Shown: piece after piece, positions 1 to 6,233 of the stretch
Layout of the letters: each line of letters begins with the position of its first letter
How positions within the stretch are numbered: position 1 is the stretch's first letter
NCBI GenBank assembly: GCA_003516285.1
Contig: DPCK01000135.1
Coordinates: 1 to 8,786 of the forward strand
Direction: 5' to 3'
DNA from: Lutibacter sp.
GTDB lineage: Bacteria > Bacteroidota > Bacteroidia > Flavobacteriales > Flavobacteriaceae
DNA length: 8,786 bases
Notes under the pieces: model-generated
Told to the model about the DNA's origin: nothing
The model's input: only the letters and a program-made list of their open reading frames with translations
The model's database searches: none
Translations under genes and position numbers: made by a program

Positions 1-437
1 TAATTGGTGTTTTAGAAATTGACGCGAAAAATGTTCCGAAAGATAAATATGCACGTATTCACATTAATGGTGTGCCTCAAACTTATGAAGTTGGCACCAG
101 GCAGCGCAAAGAGTTTAATTCTCCTGTGGATGCGCTTTTCAGGCCGATTGATTATGTGTACAATATGTTCGGAAAAAGTCCGAATCAGTTAAAAAAACTA
201 AAGAAATTAAAAGACGATGACAACCTAAGAAATATGTTAGAAGCCAAGTTTAACCGGGAATTGTTGATGGAATATTTAGGAATGACTGCCGTAGAACTGA
301 ATGAATTGTTAAATGAATGTAACTACTCCGATTATTTTATAAAATCTGCCAGCGATTTGCAACTTATTGAAGCGGTTTTGCTTTGTTATGAAAACCACAA
401 AGCCATTAAAAAAGGAAGCACAATTAAGGAAAAATAG
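1..437 (+). CDS. C-terminal part of an unrecognised protein (5' end outside window)
   Basis: The reading frame is open from base 3 to the TAG at 435-437, so the gene enters from the left and only about 144 C-terminal residues are visible. A GTG occurs at 72, but the in-frame residues before it (IGVLEIDAKNVPKDKYARI) look like ordinary protein, so I do not take it as the start. The visible part is hydrophilic, has no membrane segment, contains a lysine-rich stretch (QLKKLKKLKDDD) and ends in a mostly helical-looking region with FNRELLMEYLGM and SASDLQLIEAVLLCYE. It resembles, from memory only, the C-terminal region of flavobacterial proteins annotated as carboxypeptidase-like regulatory-domain proteins; that domain would lie upstream and cannot be seen. 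It converges on the thioredoxin gene with 122 bp between. That it is coding is fairly sure; its function is unknown. Confidence 0.75.
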   Translation, partial: IGVLEIDAKNVPKDKYARIHINGVPQTYEVGTRQRKEFNSPVDALFRPIDYVYNMFGKSPNQLKKLKKLKDDDNLRNMLEAKFNRELLMEYLGMTAVELNELLNECNYSDYFIKSASDLQLIEAVLLCYENHKAIKKGSTIKEK

Positions 438-559
438 CTCCCTAACCTCAATAAAAGTTAAAAGTTATACGTCAAGAAAACTTGAAACTCGGAACTAGAG
501 ATTCTACAATTTTCAACATAGCTGAGTCTAAACACAACAGTTAAACAAATTATCAGTTT

Positions 560-1117
560 TTATTCCGCAACCAACTCATCCAATAAGTTTCTGATTTTTT
601 TGCTGTTCCAATCGGCAGAACCGGTTTTGGCGATTAGAATATTTCCTTCTTTATCAATTAAATAAGTGGCCGGAATGCTATTGGTTTTGGTAAAACTATT
701 TGGCGGAGCGCTCACCGCATTATACACAGGCAAATCATATTCGTTTTTATTAAAAAATCCCTCAACAATTGGCCAATCTTCATTGGTGACAAACACAAAA
801 GCGACTTTATCCTTATAATCGACATATAATTTTTGAATCATTGGCATTTCTGCGCGACAAGGCGGACACCAGGTAGCCCAAAAGTTTACAAAAATAACTT
901 TATCCTCTAGTTCATTAAAATTGATGCTTTCTGTATTCAATCCCTTTAAATCCCAATCATAAGAACTTAATTTTTCACTTTTTTCCACTTCTTTTACGGA
1001 AGGCGAAAAAGCAATCTGGCGCATAAACCATTCTCTTGAAGGCGGATACAATAATACCGCAATGGCAATGACGAAAACAATGTTTGAAATGGATTTTTTA
1101 TTTAGTTTGAAATTCAT
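560..1117 (-). CDS. TlpA-family membrane-anchored thioredoxin-like protein
   Basis: This 185-residue protein has a lysine-containing N-terminus followed by a hydrophobic segment (about residues 12-24, NIVFVIAIAVLLY) with no clear cleavage site. It is therefore probably an inner-membrane anchor that leaves the rest in the periplasm. The thioredoxin fold covers about residues 55-185. It contains the active site WCPPC (Cys84 and Cys87) inside FVNFWATWCPPCRAEMP, and the cis-proline loop SIPATYLID with Pro149. These are the marks of the TlpA/ResA/CcmG group, which reduce disulfides in periplasmic proteins or apocytochromes. No cytochrome c maturation genes are nearby, so the substrate cannot be named. 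The ATG at 1117 places the anchor right at the N-terminus. The sucD terminator lies between this gene and sucD, so it probably has its own promoter, but I find no clear TAnnTTTG box before it. Confidence 0.93.
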   Translation of the reverse strand: MNFKLNKKSISNIVFVIAIAVLLYPPSREWFMRQIAFSPSVKEVEKSEKLSSYDWDLKGLNTESINFNELEDKVIFVNFWATWCPPCRAEMPMIQKLYVDYKDKVAFVFVTNEDWPIVEGFFNKNEYDLPVYNAVSAPPNSFTKTNSIPATYLIDKEGNILIAKTGSADWNSKKIRNLLDELVAE

Positions 1118-1167
1118 AAATTTTTATTTTATGGTTAGTAGGAATATTTACAATTACCTTACGCCCC

Positions 1168-1209
1168 AACATAAAGAAAACCTTTGAATTTCAAAGGTTT
1201 TTTTATGTT
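1168..1209 (-). terminator. Intrinsic terminator after sucD
   Basis: An inverted repeat of 19 base pairs with a three-base loop lies 30 bp past the sucD stop. The inner arms are AAAACCTTTGA (1177-1187) and TCAAAGGTTTT (1191-1201). The outer arms AACATAAA (1168-1175) and TTTATGTT (1202-1209) pair perfectly, leaving G1176 as a single bulge. Read on the minus strand the CCTTTGA/TCAAAGG core is followed by TTTTCTTTA, a good U-rich tail. The plus strand also gives a T-run, so it could work both ways, but no plus-strand gene runs into it. Confidence 0.85.
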
Positions 1210-1238
1210 AAAATTGTAACTGACCTATTATTAATCGG

Positions 1239-2123
1239 TTACTTTTTTAATTTTCCCAATATTTCAGCAACTTTTTCGCCAATTTTAGCAGGAGATTCCA
1301 CCACGTGAATACCGTTTTCTCTTAAAATTTCCATTTTAGCTTGGGCAGTATCATCTTTTCCTCCAACAATAGCGCCTGCGTGACCCATTGTTCTACCTTT
1401 TGGGGCAGTTTGACCTGCAATAAAGCCAACCACCGGTTTTTTATTTCCATTTTCTTTTATCCAACGCGCTGCTTCAGCTTCTAACTGGCCTCCTATTTCG
1501 CCAATCATTACAATGATTTCGGTTTCAGGGTCATTCATTAGCAATTCAACTGCTTCTTTTGTGGTAGTTCCAATAATTGGATCTCCACCAATACCAATGG
1601 CAGTAGTAATTCCATAACCTTTTTTCACCACTTGATCGGCAGCTTCATAAGTCAATGTTCCCGATTTTGAAACAATACCCACATTTCCTTTTTTGAAAAT
1701 AAAACCTGGCATAATGCCAACTTTTGCTTCGCCTGGCGTAATAACACCCGGACAATTTGGACCAACCAATCGGCAATCTTTATCATCAATATAAGCTTTC
1801 ACTTTTACCATATCGGCAACCGGGATTCCTTCCGTAATGCAAATAATTACTTTAATTCCTGCGGCAGCGGCTTCCATAATGGCGTCGGCGGCAAATGCCG
1901 GCGGCACAAAAATGATTGAAGTATCAGCTTTTACCTGATCAACTGCATCTTGTACGGTGTTAAAAACAGGTTTGTCTAAATGAGAAGTTCCTCCTTTACC
2001 GGGAGTTACGCCACCAACAACATTTGTTCCATATTCGATCATTTGGGTTGCGTGAAAAGTGCCTTCACTTCCAGTAAATCCCTGTACAATTATTTTTGAA
2101 TCTTTATTGACTAAAACGCTCAT
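1239..2123 (-). CDS. sucD: Succinyl-CoA synthetase (succinate-CoA ligase), alpha subunit
   Basis: This TCA-cycle enzyme interconverts succinyl-CoA and succinate with formation of ATP or GTP. The alpha subunit binds CoA and carries the phosphohistidine; it acts in the cytoplasm with SucC. The 294-residue protein is full length for the family. The N-terminal CoA-binding fold shows GFTGSEGTFH (15-24) and GGVTPGKGG (37-45). These are followed by GPNCPGVITP (121-130), SKSGTLTYE (152-160), GEIGG (208-212), and GHAGAIVGG with His248 as the phosphorylated histidine (equivalent to E. coli His246). The ATG at 2123 gives the standard start directly before the CoA-binding fold. No sucC is adjacent; the gene looks monocistronic, with a promoter-like box 37 bp upstream and a strong hairpin terminator downstream. 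Confidence 0.97.
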   Translation of the reverse strand: MSVLVNKDSKIIVQGFTGSEGTFHATQMIEYGTNVVGGVTPGKGGTSHLDKPVFNTVQDAVDQVKADTSIIFVPPAFAADAIMEAAAAGIKVIICITEGIPVADMVKVKAYIDDKDCRLVGPNCPGVITPGEAKVGIMPGFIFKKGNVGIVSKSGTLTYEAADQVVKKGYGITTAIGIGGDPIIGTTTKEAVELLMNDPETEIIVMIGEIGGQLEAEAARWIKENGNKKPVVGFIAGQTAPKGRTMGHAGAIVGGKDDTAQAKMEILRENGIHVVESPAKIGEKVAEILGKLKK

Positions 2124-2160
2124 TGAAGTATATTTTGAATTTAAGTATTTTTTTGTGTTA

Positions 2161-2168
2161 CAAAAGTA
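2161..2168 (-). promoter_or_regulatory. Candidate Bacteroidota -7 promoter box for sucD
   Basis: The minus strand reads TACTTTTG, an exact match to the Bacteroidota/flavobacterial -7 consensus TAnnTTTG. It ends 37 nt before the sucD ATG, which would give a leader of about 30 nt. The upstream -33 TTG is only approximate (TTC, 16 nt before the box). The box also forms part of one arm of an inverted repeat with 2199-2207. Confidence 0.5.
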
Positions 2169-2199
2169 ATTTTTTCTGCATTGAGAACAGGAGATTTTA

Positions 2200-3123
2200 T
2201 TACTTTTTTTGGTTTTTTATCATTTGTTTTATTTCGGCCATTTCTTTCAATTTCATTCTTGATTCCTCTACCGGTGTGCCAAAATAACTGATACCTCCTT
2301 TTATGGATTTTGTGACGCCTGTTTGTCCTAGAACAACAGCGCCTTCACCAATGGTAATGCCGCTGGTTGTGCCCACTTGTCCCCATAAAGTGACATTGTT
2401 TTCAATGATTACGCAACCTGCAATACCGGTTTGTGAAGCAATCAAGCAATTTTCACCAATCACCGTATCGTGTCCGACCTGAACCTGATTGTCTATTTTC
2501 GTGCCTTTTTTAATGGTTGTGTTTGCAGAAACGCCTCTGTCAATGGTACAAAGTGCGCCTATATCAACATTGTCTTCAATCAGTACGCTTCCTCCGGAAA
2601 TCAATTTATCATAACCGGTTGGTCGTTTTTTATAATAAAAAGCGTCGGCGCCCAAAACCGTTCCGGCGTGGATGGTGACATTGTTCCCCAAAATACAGTT
2701 ATCGTAAATGGATACATTTGGATGAATAAGGCAATTTTCGCCAATTTTAACATTATTTCCAATAAACACATTTGGCTGAATAATGGTATTTTTACCAATA
2801 ATCGCCGATTCGGAAATTGATGCATTAACCACCTTAAACGGGTTAAAATATTTGGTCAGTTTGTTGAAATCTCTAAAAGGATCTTCTGAAATAAGCAATG
2901 CTTTTCCTTCCGGACATTCAACTTCTTTGTTGATTAAAATTACGGTTGCTTTAGAGTGAAGCGCTTTATCGTAATATTTGGGATGATCAACAAATACGAT
3001 ATCGCCTTCTTCAACAACGTGGATTTCATTAAAACCTGAAATTGGAAAATCGGAAGGCCCAACAAATTTTGCCTCAATAATATCCGCAATTTCTTTCAAC
3101 TTATATTTACGGGGAAGTTTCAT
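2200..3123 (-). CDS. LpxD-like acyltransferase paralogue (left-handed beta-helix)
   Basis: This 307-residue protein has the LpxD layout. An N-terminal uridine-binding-type domain (about 1-100) is followed by many hexapeptide repeats of a left-handed beta-helix (about 103-280) and a charged C-terminal helix. The N-domain motif DIVFVDHPKYYD keeps the Phe44 and Tyr50 that match uracil-contacting residues in LpxD. NQVQVGHDTVIGENCLIASQTGIAG supplies His218 at the catalytic base position (E. coli His239). Two places differ from the canonical lpxD of this window. The GFGFAP loop is replaced by DAFYYKKRPTGYD (160-172). The second active-site histidine (VGHITIG) is replaced by Ser254 (TTSGITIG). It follows efp with only a possible small ORF between. 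An N-acyltransferase acting on a UDP-sugar is likely; whether it makes lipid A or another acylated sugar is open. Confidence 0.85.
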   Translation of the reverse strand: MKLPRKYKLKEIADIIEAKFVGPSDFPISGFNEIHVVEEGDIVFVDHPKYYDKALHSKATVILINKEVECPEGKALLISEDPFRDFNKLTKYFNPFKVVNASISESAIIGKNTIIQPNVFIGNNVKIGENCLIHPNVSIYDNCILGNNVTIHAGTVLGADAFYYKKRPTGYDKLISGGSVLIEDNVDIGALCTIDRGVSANTTIKKGTKIDNQVQVGHDTVIGENCLIASQTGIAGCVIIENNVTLWGQVGTTSGITIGEGAVVLGQTGVTKSIKGGISYFGTPVEESRMKLKEMAEIKQMIKNQKK

Positions 3124-3127
3124 CTGT

Positions 3128-3211
3128 TTAAATTTTATTTTTCAGCGGTAACAGATGCTGTTCGCCATTAATCATTCCTTTATTTATTAAAATCTGTAAT
3201 GCTCGTTTCAT
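3128..3211 (-). CDS. Possible 27-residue small protein between efp and the lpxD-like gene
   Basis: On the minus strand an ATG at 3211 opens a frame of 27 codons ending in TAA at 3128-3130. The peptide reads MKRALQILINKG followed by MINGEQHLLPLKNKI. It fills the gap almost exactly: four bases separate it from the efp stop and four from the start of the next gene, as expected for an operon member. An A-rich stretch (GAATAAACAA) precedes it, which fits weak Bacteroidota ribosome sites. It has no recognisable domain, and a frame this short can arise by chance. It could also be a leader peptide for the downstream gene. Confidence 0.3.
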   Translation of the reverse strand: MKRALQILINKGMINGEQHLLPLKNKI

Positions 3212-3215
3212 TTGT

Positions 3216-3782
3216 TTATTCTTTAACGCGTTCTAAATAAGCTCCTTTTGCGGTATCCACTTTAATTTTATCGCCTTCATTGATAAACAAAGGCACATTA
3301 ATTGTAGCGCCAGTTTCAACAGTTGCCGGTTTGGTTGCATTTGTTGCTGTGTTGCCTTTTACGCCTTGTTCTGTGTGCGTTACTTCTAAAACTACACTTT
3401 GAGGCATATCAACAGACAATGGTAAATTGTCTTCAGTATTGATAATAATGGTTACAATTTCGCCTTCTTTTAACAATTCAGGGGCATCCAATATATTTTT
3501 TAGCAAAGTGATTTGGTTATAATCTTCCGTATTCATAAAATGAAATGAATCTCCTTCAGGGTATAAAAATTGAAATTTTTGGGTTTCAACTCTGATATCC
3601 TCAATTTTTCTTCCAGCCGGAAATGTGTTGTCCAAAACCTTCCCAGATGATAAACTTTTTAATTTTGTTCGCACAAAGGCCGGACCTTTTCCCGGTTTTA
3701 CGTGTAAAAATTCAATTACTTTAAAAATGTCATTATTGTATCTAATACACAATCCGTTTCTAATATCCGATGTTGTTGCCAT
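3216..3782 (-). CDS. efp: Translation elongation factor P
   Basis: EF-P binds stalled ribosomes between the P and E sites and restores peptide bond formation at polyproline stretches. The 188-residue protein has the usual length and three-domain form. The N-terminal KOW-like domain carries the tip loop HVKPGKGPAF, with Lys32 at the position modified in E. coli (Lys34). The middle domain lies around 65-128. The C-terminal OB domain ends with the family signature GATINVPLFINEGDKIKVDT before the YLERVKE terminus. The modifying enzymes are not in this window, so whether Lys32 is lysylated cannot be told. The ATG at 3782 gives MATTSDIRNGL, the standard start. The gene lies 271 bp downstream of lpxA, beyond a hairpin cluster likely to end transcription, so it probably has its own promoter, although no exact TAnnTTTG box is visible. 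Confidence 0.97.
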   Translation of the reverse strand: MATTSDIRNGLCIRYNNDIFKVIEFLHVKPGKGPAFVRTKLKSLSSGKVLDNTFPAGRKIEDIRVETQKFQFLYPEGDSFHFMNTEDYNQITLLKNILDAPELLKEGEIVTIIINTEDNLPLSVDMPQSVVLEVTHTEQGVKGNTATNATKPATVETGATINVPLFINEGDKIKVDTAKGAYLERVKE

Positions 3783-3941
3783 TTATTTTATTTCGTTTAA
3801 TTGTTTAACTGAACCATACAAACAAGCTCAGAGTGAATTTTTTAACTTTATTTTTTTTGTTGTTAATTTGATTTTGTATTCTCTTTAAACTATTTAGCAT
3901 TCTACTTTTAAAGTCCAACGCGCCAACTGGCCCTATCGCTA

Positions 3942-3962
3942 AAAATGTTCACTGAACATTTT
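3942..3962 (-). terminator. Hairpin of repeat unit A, possible terminator
   Basis: AAAATGTTC (3942-3950) and GAACATTTT (3954-3962) pair over nine bases around a three-base loop. On the minus strand the stem runs into TTTTTAGCG, so it has the form of an intrinsic terminator for lpxA transcripts. The A/T flanks also give a T-run on the plus strand, so it could act in both directions. Confidence 0.45.
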
Positions 3963-3997
3963 ATTAACTGCCAACGCGCCGGCCGGCTCGTTCGCTA

Positions 3998-4018
3998 AAA
4001 ACAGCTACCAGCTGTTTT
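3998..4018 (-). terminator. Hairpin of repeat unit B, possible terminator
   Basis: AAAACAGCT (3998-4006) and AGCTGTTTT (4010-4018) form a nine-base-pair stem with a three-base loop, the counterpart of the unit A hairpin. On the minus strand it is followed by TTTTTAGCG and lies about 36 bp past the lpxA stop, a natural place for the lipid A operon to end. Confidence 0.5.
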
Positions 4019-4053
4019 CTTTACGCTCCGTCCCCCTTCGGGGGTTAGGGGGC

Positions 4054-4836
4054 CTAACTTCCCGTATATCCTTTCATAATTCCTCTTTGGGAATTTTTAA
4101 TGAAAAGTATAATTTGGTCTCTTTCTTTGGTTGCTTCCATTTCGGCTTCAATTTTTTCCAAAGCTTGCGTGGTATTGTAATTTTTTTGGTAAAGGATTCT
4201 ATAAATATCTTGGATTTCTCTAATTTTTTCCGTTGCAAATCCTCTTCTTCTTAATCCTATGGAATTAATCCCAATATAAGATAATGGCTCTTTTCCTGCT
4301 TTGGAAAATGGAGGAACATCTTTTCGCACCAAAGAACCACCAGAAACCATAGAATGTTCTCCAATATGTATAAATTGATGCACAGCCACCAAGCCGCTTA
4401 AAATGGCATAATCGCCAATCGTTACGTGCCCGGCAATAATAGAACCATTTGCCAAAATACAATTGTTGCCAATAATGCAATCGTGTGCAATATGCGTAGT
4501 CGCCATAATCAAACAATTGTCGCCTATTTTTGTATGCCCGAGTGCCTTTGTGCCTCTATTTACGGTGACACATTCTCTAATTGTGGTGTTATCACCAATA
4601 ATGGCCAATGAATCTTCTCCCTCAAATTTTAAATCCTGTGGAATTGCGGAAATAACGGCACCCGGAAAAATTCTGCAATTTTTGCCAATTCTGGCGCCTT
4701 CCATAATGGTCACATTAGATCCAATCCAAGTTCCTGATCCTATTATAACATTGTTGTGAATGGTAGTAAAAGGCTCAACAACTACATTGGTTGCAATTTT
4801 TGCCTGCGGATGTATGTATGCTAAAGGTTGATTCAT
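4054..4836 (-). CDS. lpxA: UDP-N-acetylglucosamine acyltransferase (first lipid A step)
   Basis: LpxA transfers an (R)-3-hydroxyacyl chain from ACP to the 3-OH of UDP-GlcNAc in the cytoplasm. The protein is 260 residues long (E. coli 262). It has an N-terminal hexapeptide left-handed beta-helix (about 1-185) and a C-terminal helical domain with the family motif INSIGLRRRGF (190-200). THIAHDC gives His115 and His118, equivalent to E. coli His122 and the catalytic base His125; AVHQF gives His153 (E. coli His160). Gly166 matches E. coli Gly173, the chain-length ruler position. I chose the ATG at 4836, giving MNQPLAYIHP, because the frame further upstream lies inside the fabZ coding sequence and does not look like LpxA. 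This ATG overlaps the lpxC-fabZ stop by one base (TAATG), so translation is probably coupled. The TAG stop sits inside the hairpin cluster. Confidence 0.97.
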   Translation of the reverse strand: MNQPLAYIHPQAKIATNVVVEPFTTIHNNVIIGSGTWIGSNVTIMEGARIGKNCRIFPGAVISAIPQDLKFEGEDSLAIIGDNTTIRECVTVNRGTKALGHTKIGDNCLIMATTHIAHDCIIGNNCILANGSIIAGHVTIGDYAILSGLVAVHQFIHIGEHSMVSGGSLVRKDVPPFSKAGKEPLSYIGINSIGLRRRGFATEKIREIQDIYRILYQKNYNTTQALEKIEAEMEATKERDQIILFIKNSQRGIMKGYTGS

Positions 4837-6233
4837 TATTCTGTTGGTTTTCTGGCAATTTGTGCCATTAATACTGCCTCTACCACAAGTTTGCCATTTG
4901 CATAACCATAAGATTGCATATGGCAAATTCCCCTTCTTATTGGAGAAATTAATTCGGCACTAAAAATTAAAGTGTCTCCGGGCAACACTTTTTGTTTGAA
5001 CTTTACATTGTCCATTTTCATAAAATAGGTCAAGTAGTTTTCAGGATCTGGAACGGTGCTTAAAACCAAAACGCCGCCGCATTGTGCCATCGCTTCAACT
5101 TGTAAAACACCCGGCATTACTGGTGCTCCAGGAAAATGTCCAACAAAAAAAGATTCGTTCATAGTAACATTCTTCATTCCAACTACATGCCTGTCCGATA
5201 ATTCCAGAATTCTGTCTATCAATAAAAAAGGAGGTCTGTGAGGAAGAATACTCATAATTTTATGAATATCCATTAATGGCGGCTGATTTAAATCGAATTT
5301 CGGAACACAATTCCGTTTTTCTTGTTTAATAATTTTCTGAAGTTTTTTTGCAAAAACAGTATTCACCAAATGTCCTGGTTTATTGGCAATTACTTTTCCC
5401 CTGATTCTGCATCCAACTAAGGCCAAATCTCCAATTACATCCAACAATTTATGCCGCGCCGCTTCATTTGCCCAGCGCAATGTCAGGTTGTCCAATATCC
5501 CGTTTGGTTTAACAGATAATTTTTCTTTATTGAAAGCTTTTTTAAGCTTATCCATTGTTTCGTCAGATATTTCTTTATCCACATACACAATGGCATTGTT
5601 TAAATCGCCGCCTTTAATTAAATTATTGTCCAATAAAGTTTCCAATTCGTGAAGAAAACTGAAAGTTCTGGCATTCGCTATTTCAGTTTTAAATTCTGAT
5701 AGGGCGTTCATTGTGGCGTTTTGTGTTCCTAAAACTTTGGTCCCAAAATCGACCATCGCCGTTATTTGGTAATTGTCGCAAGGCATTAAAATGATTTCAC
5801 TGCCCGTTTCTTCATCTTTATATGAAATGATTTCTTTAACAATAAATTCATCTCTTTCCGCATCTTGTTCCTCAATTTCGGCTTTTTCAAGCGCTTCCAC
5901 AAAATGTTTGGACGATCCGTCCATAATTGGAGGTTCGGGCGCATTGATTTCAATAATAATATTGTCAATGTCTAATGCAACAACCGCAGCCAAAACGTGT
6001 TCAGAAGTATTTACAAAAACGCCATGTTTTTCAAGATTTGTGCCTCTTTGCGTATTTATCACATATTCTGCGCTTGCCTCAATAACGGGCTCTCCTTCCA
6101 AATCCTTTCTCACAAAAACATAGCCTTGATTTATGGGCGCAGGCTTAAAAGTTAAGGTCACTTTATTGCCTGTATGCAAGCCAACACCCGAAAGTGTTAC
6201 TGCTTTTTTGATTGTTTTTTGTTTATTCCTCAT
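4836..6233 (-). CDS. lpxC-fabZ: Bifunctional LpxC deacetylase / FabZ 3-hydroxyacyl-ACP dehydratase
   Basis: This 465-residue protein joins two enzymes. Residues 1 to about 305 are LpxC, the zinc deacetylase that commits UDP-3-O-acyl-GlcNAc to lipid A. It shows SGVGLHTG (15-22), EH with Glu78 and zinc ligand His79, and RHKLLDVIGDL with zinc ligands His261 and Asp265. GHLVN gives His288, equivalent to E. coli His265. The metal ligands are shifted by about 23 residues from E. coli because of an insert around 218-250. Residues about 318-465 are FabZ, which dehydrates 3-hydroxyacyl-ACP in fatty acid synthesis. It shows LPHRPPFLLIDRI (330-342), GHFPGAPVMPG with catalytic His366, and Glu380 exactly 14 residues on. 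The fusion is a known trait of the Bacteroidota. The start overlaps the lpxD stop by four bases (ATGA) and the stop overlaps lpxA by one base. Confidence 0.97.
   Translation of the reverse strand: MRNKQKTIKKAVTLSGVGLHTGNKVTLTFKPAPINQGYVFVRKDLEGEPVIEASAEYVINTQRGTNLEKHGVFVNTSEHVLAAVVALDIDNIIIEINAPEPPIMDGSSKHFVEALEKAEIEEQDAERDEFIVKEIISYKDEETGSEIILMPCDNYQITAMVDFGTKVLGTQNATMNALSEFKTEIANARTFSFLHELETLLDNNLIKGGDLNNAIVYVDKEISDETMDKLKKAFNKEKLSVKPNGILDNLTLRWANEAARHKLLDVIGDLALVGCRIRGKVIANKPGHLVNTVFAKKLQKIIKQEKRNCVPKFDLNQPPLMDIHKIMSILPHRPPFLLIDRILELSDRHVVGMKNVTMNESFFVGHFPGAPVMPGVLQVEAMAQCGGVLVLSTVPDPENYLTYFMKMDNVKFKQKVLPGDTLIFSAELISPIRRGICHMQSYGYANGKLVVEAVLMAQIARKPTE

Larger units (their letters stand above)
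3915..4057. repeat. GC-rich intergenic hairpin cluster with two tandem repeat units
   Basis: Between efp and lpxA the DNA changes from AT-rich to GC-rich. Two direct copies of a 48-bp unit (3915-3962 and 3971-4018) start 56 bp apart. Each begins with CCAACGCGCC, continues GGC, then CGCTAAAAA, and ends in a hairpin followed by TTTT. The first 31 bases match at 25 positions. A third structured part (4032-4057) holds CCCCC-TTC-GGGGG and TTAGG-GGG-CCTAA, the latter overlapping the lpxA stop codon. This looks like a REP-type intergenic repeat family rather than a coding remnant; I see no frame of interest in it. A genome-wide copy search would decide whether it is a dispersed family. Confidence 0.7.

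Noticed and set aside
2470..2820. Plus-strand frame of about 116 codons opposite the lpxD-like gene
   Set aside because: It is an antisense shadow of the hexapeptide-repeat coding sequence; the minus-strand protein is clearly conserved.
2464..2820. Tandem DNA repeats in the lpx genes
   Set aside because: The periodic pattern in lpxA, lpxD and the lpxD-like gene reflects hexapeptide protein repeats of the beta-helix fold, not a DNA repeat or CRISPR array.
4040..4052. G-quadruplex
   Set aside because: Only two runs of five G are present; an intramolecular quadruplex needs four tracts, and the hairpin with the C-run explains the sequence better.
3915..4057. Integron attC site
   Set aside because: GTCCAAC before unit A resembles an attC end, but no matching GTTRRRY end with the right inner boxes is present and there is no cassette or integrase nearby.
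4837..4926. N-terminal extension of the lpxA frame by 30 codons
   Set aside because: The stretch lies inside the fabZ coding sequence in another frame, is rich in Cys and Trp unlike LpxA, and the downstream ATG gives the family's usual MNQPLAYIHP start.
5773..6123. Plus-strand frame opposite lpxC
   Set aside because: Its serine/isoleucine-rich sequence is the antisense shadow of lpxC and has no domain of its own.
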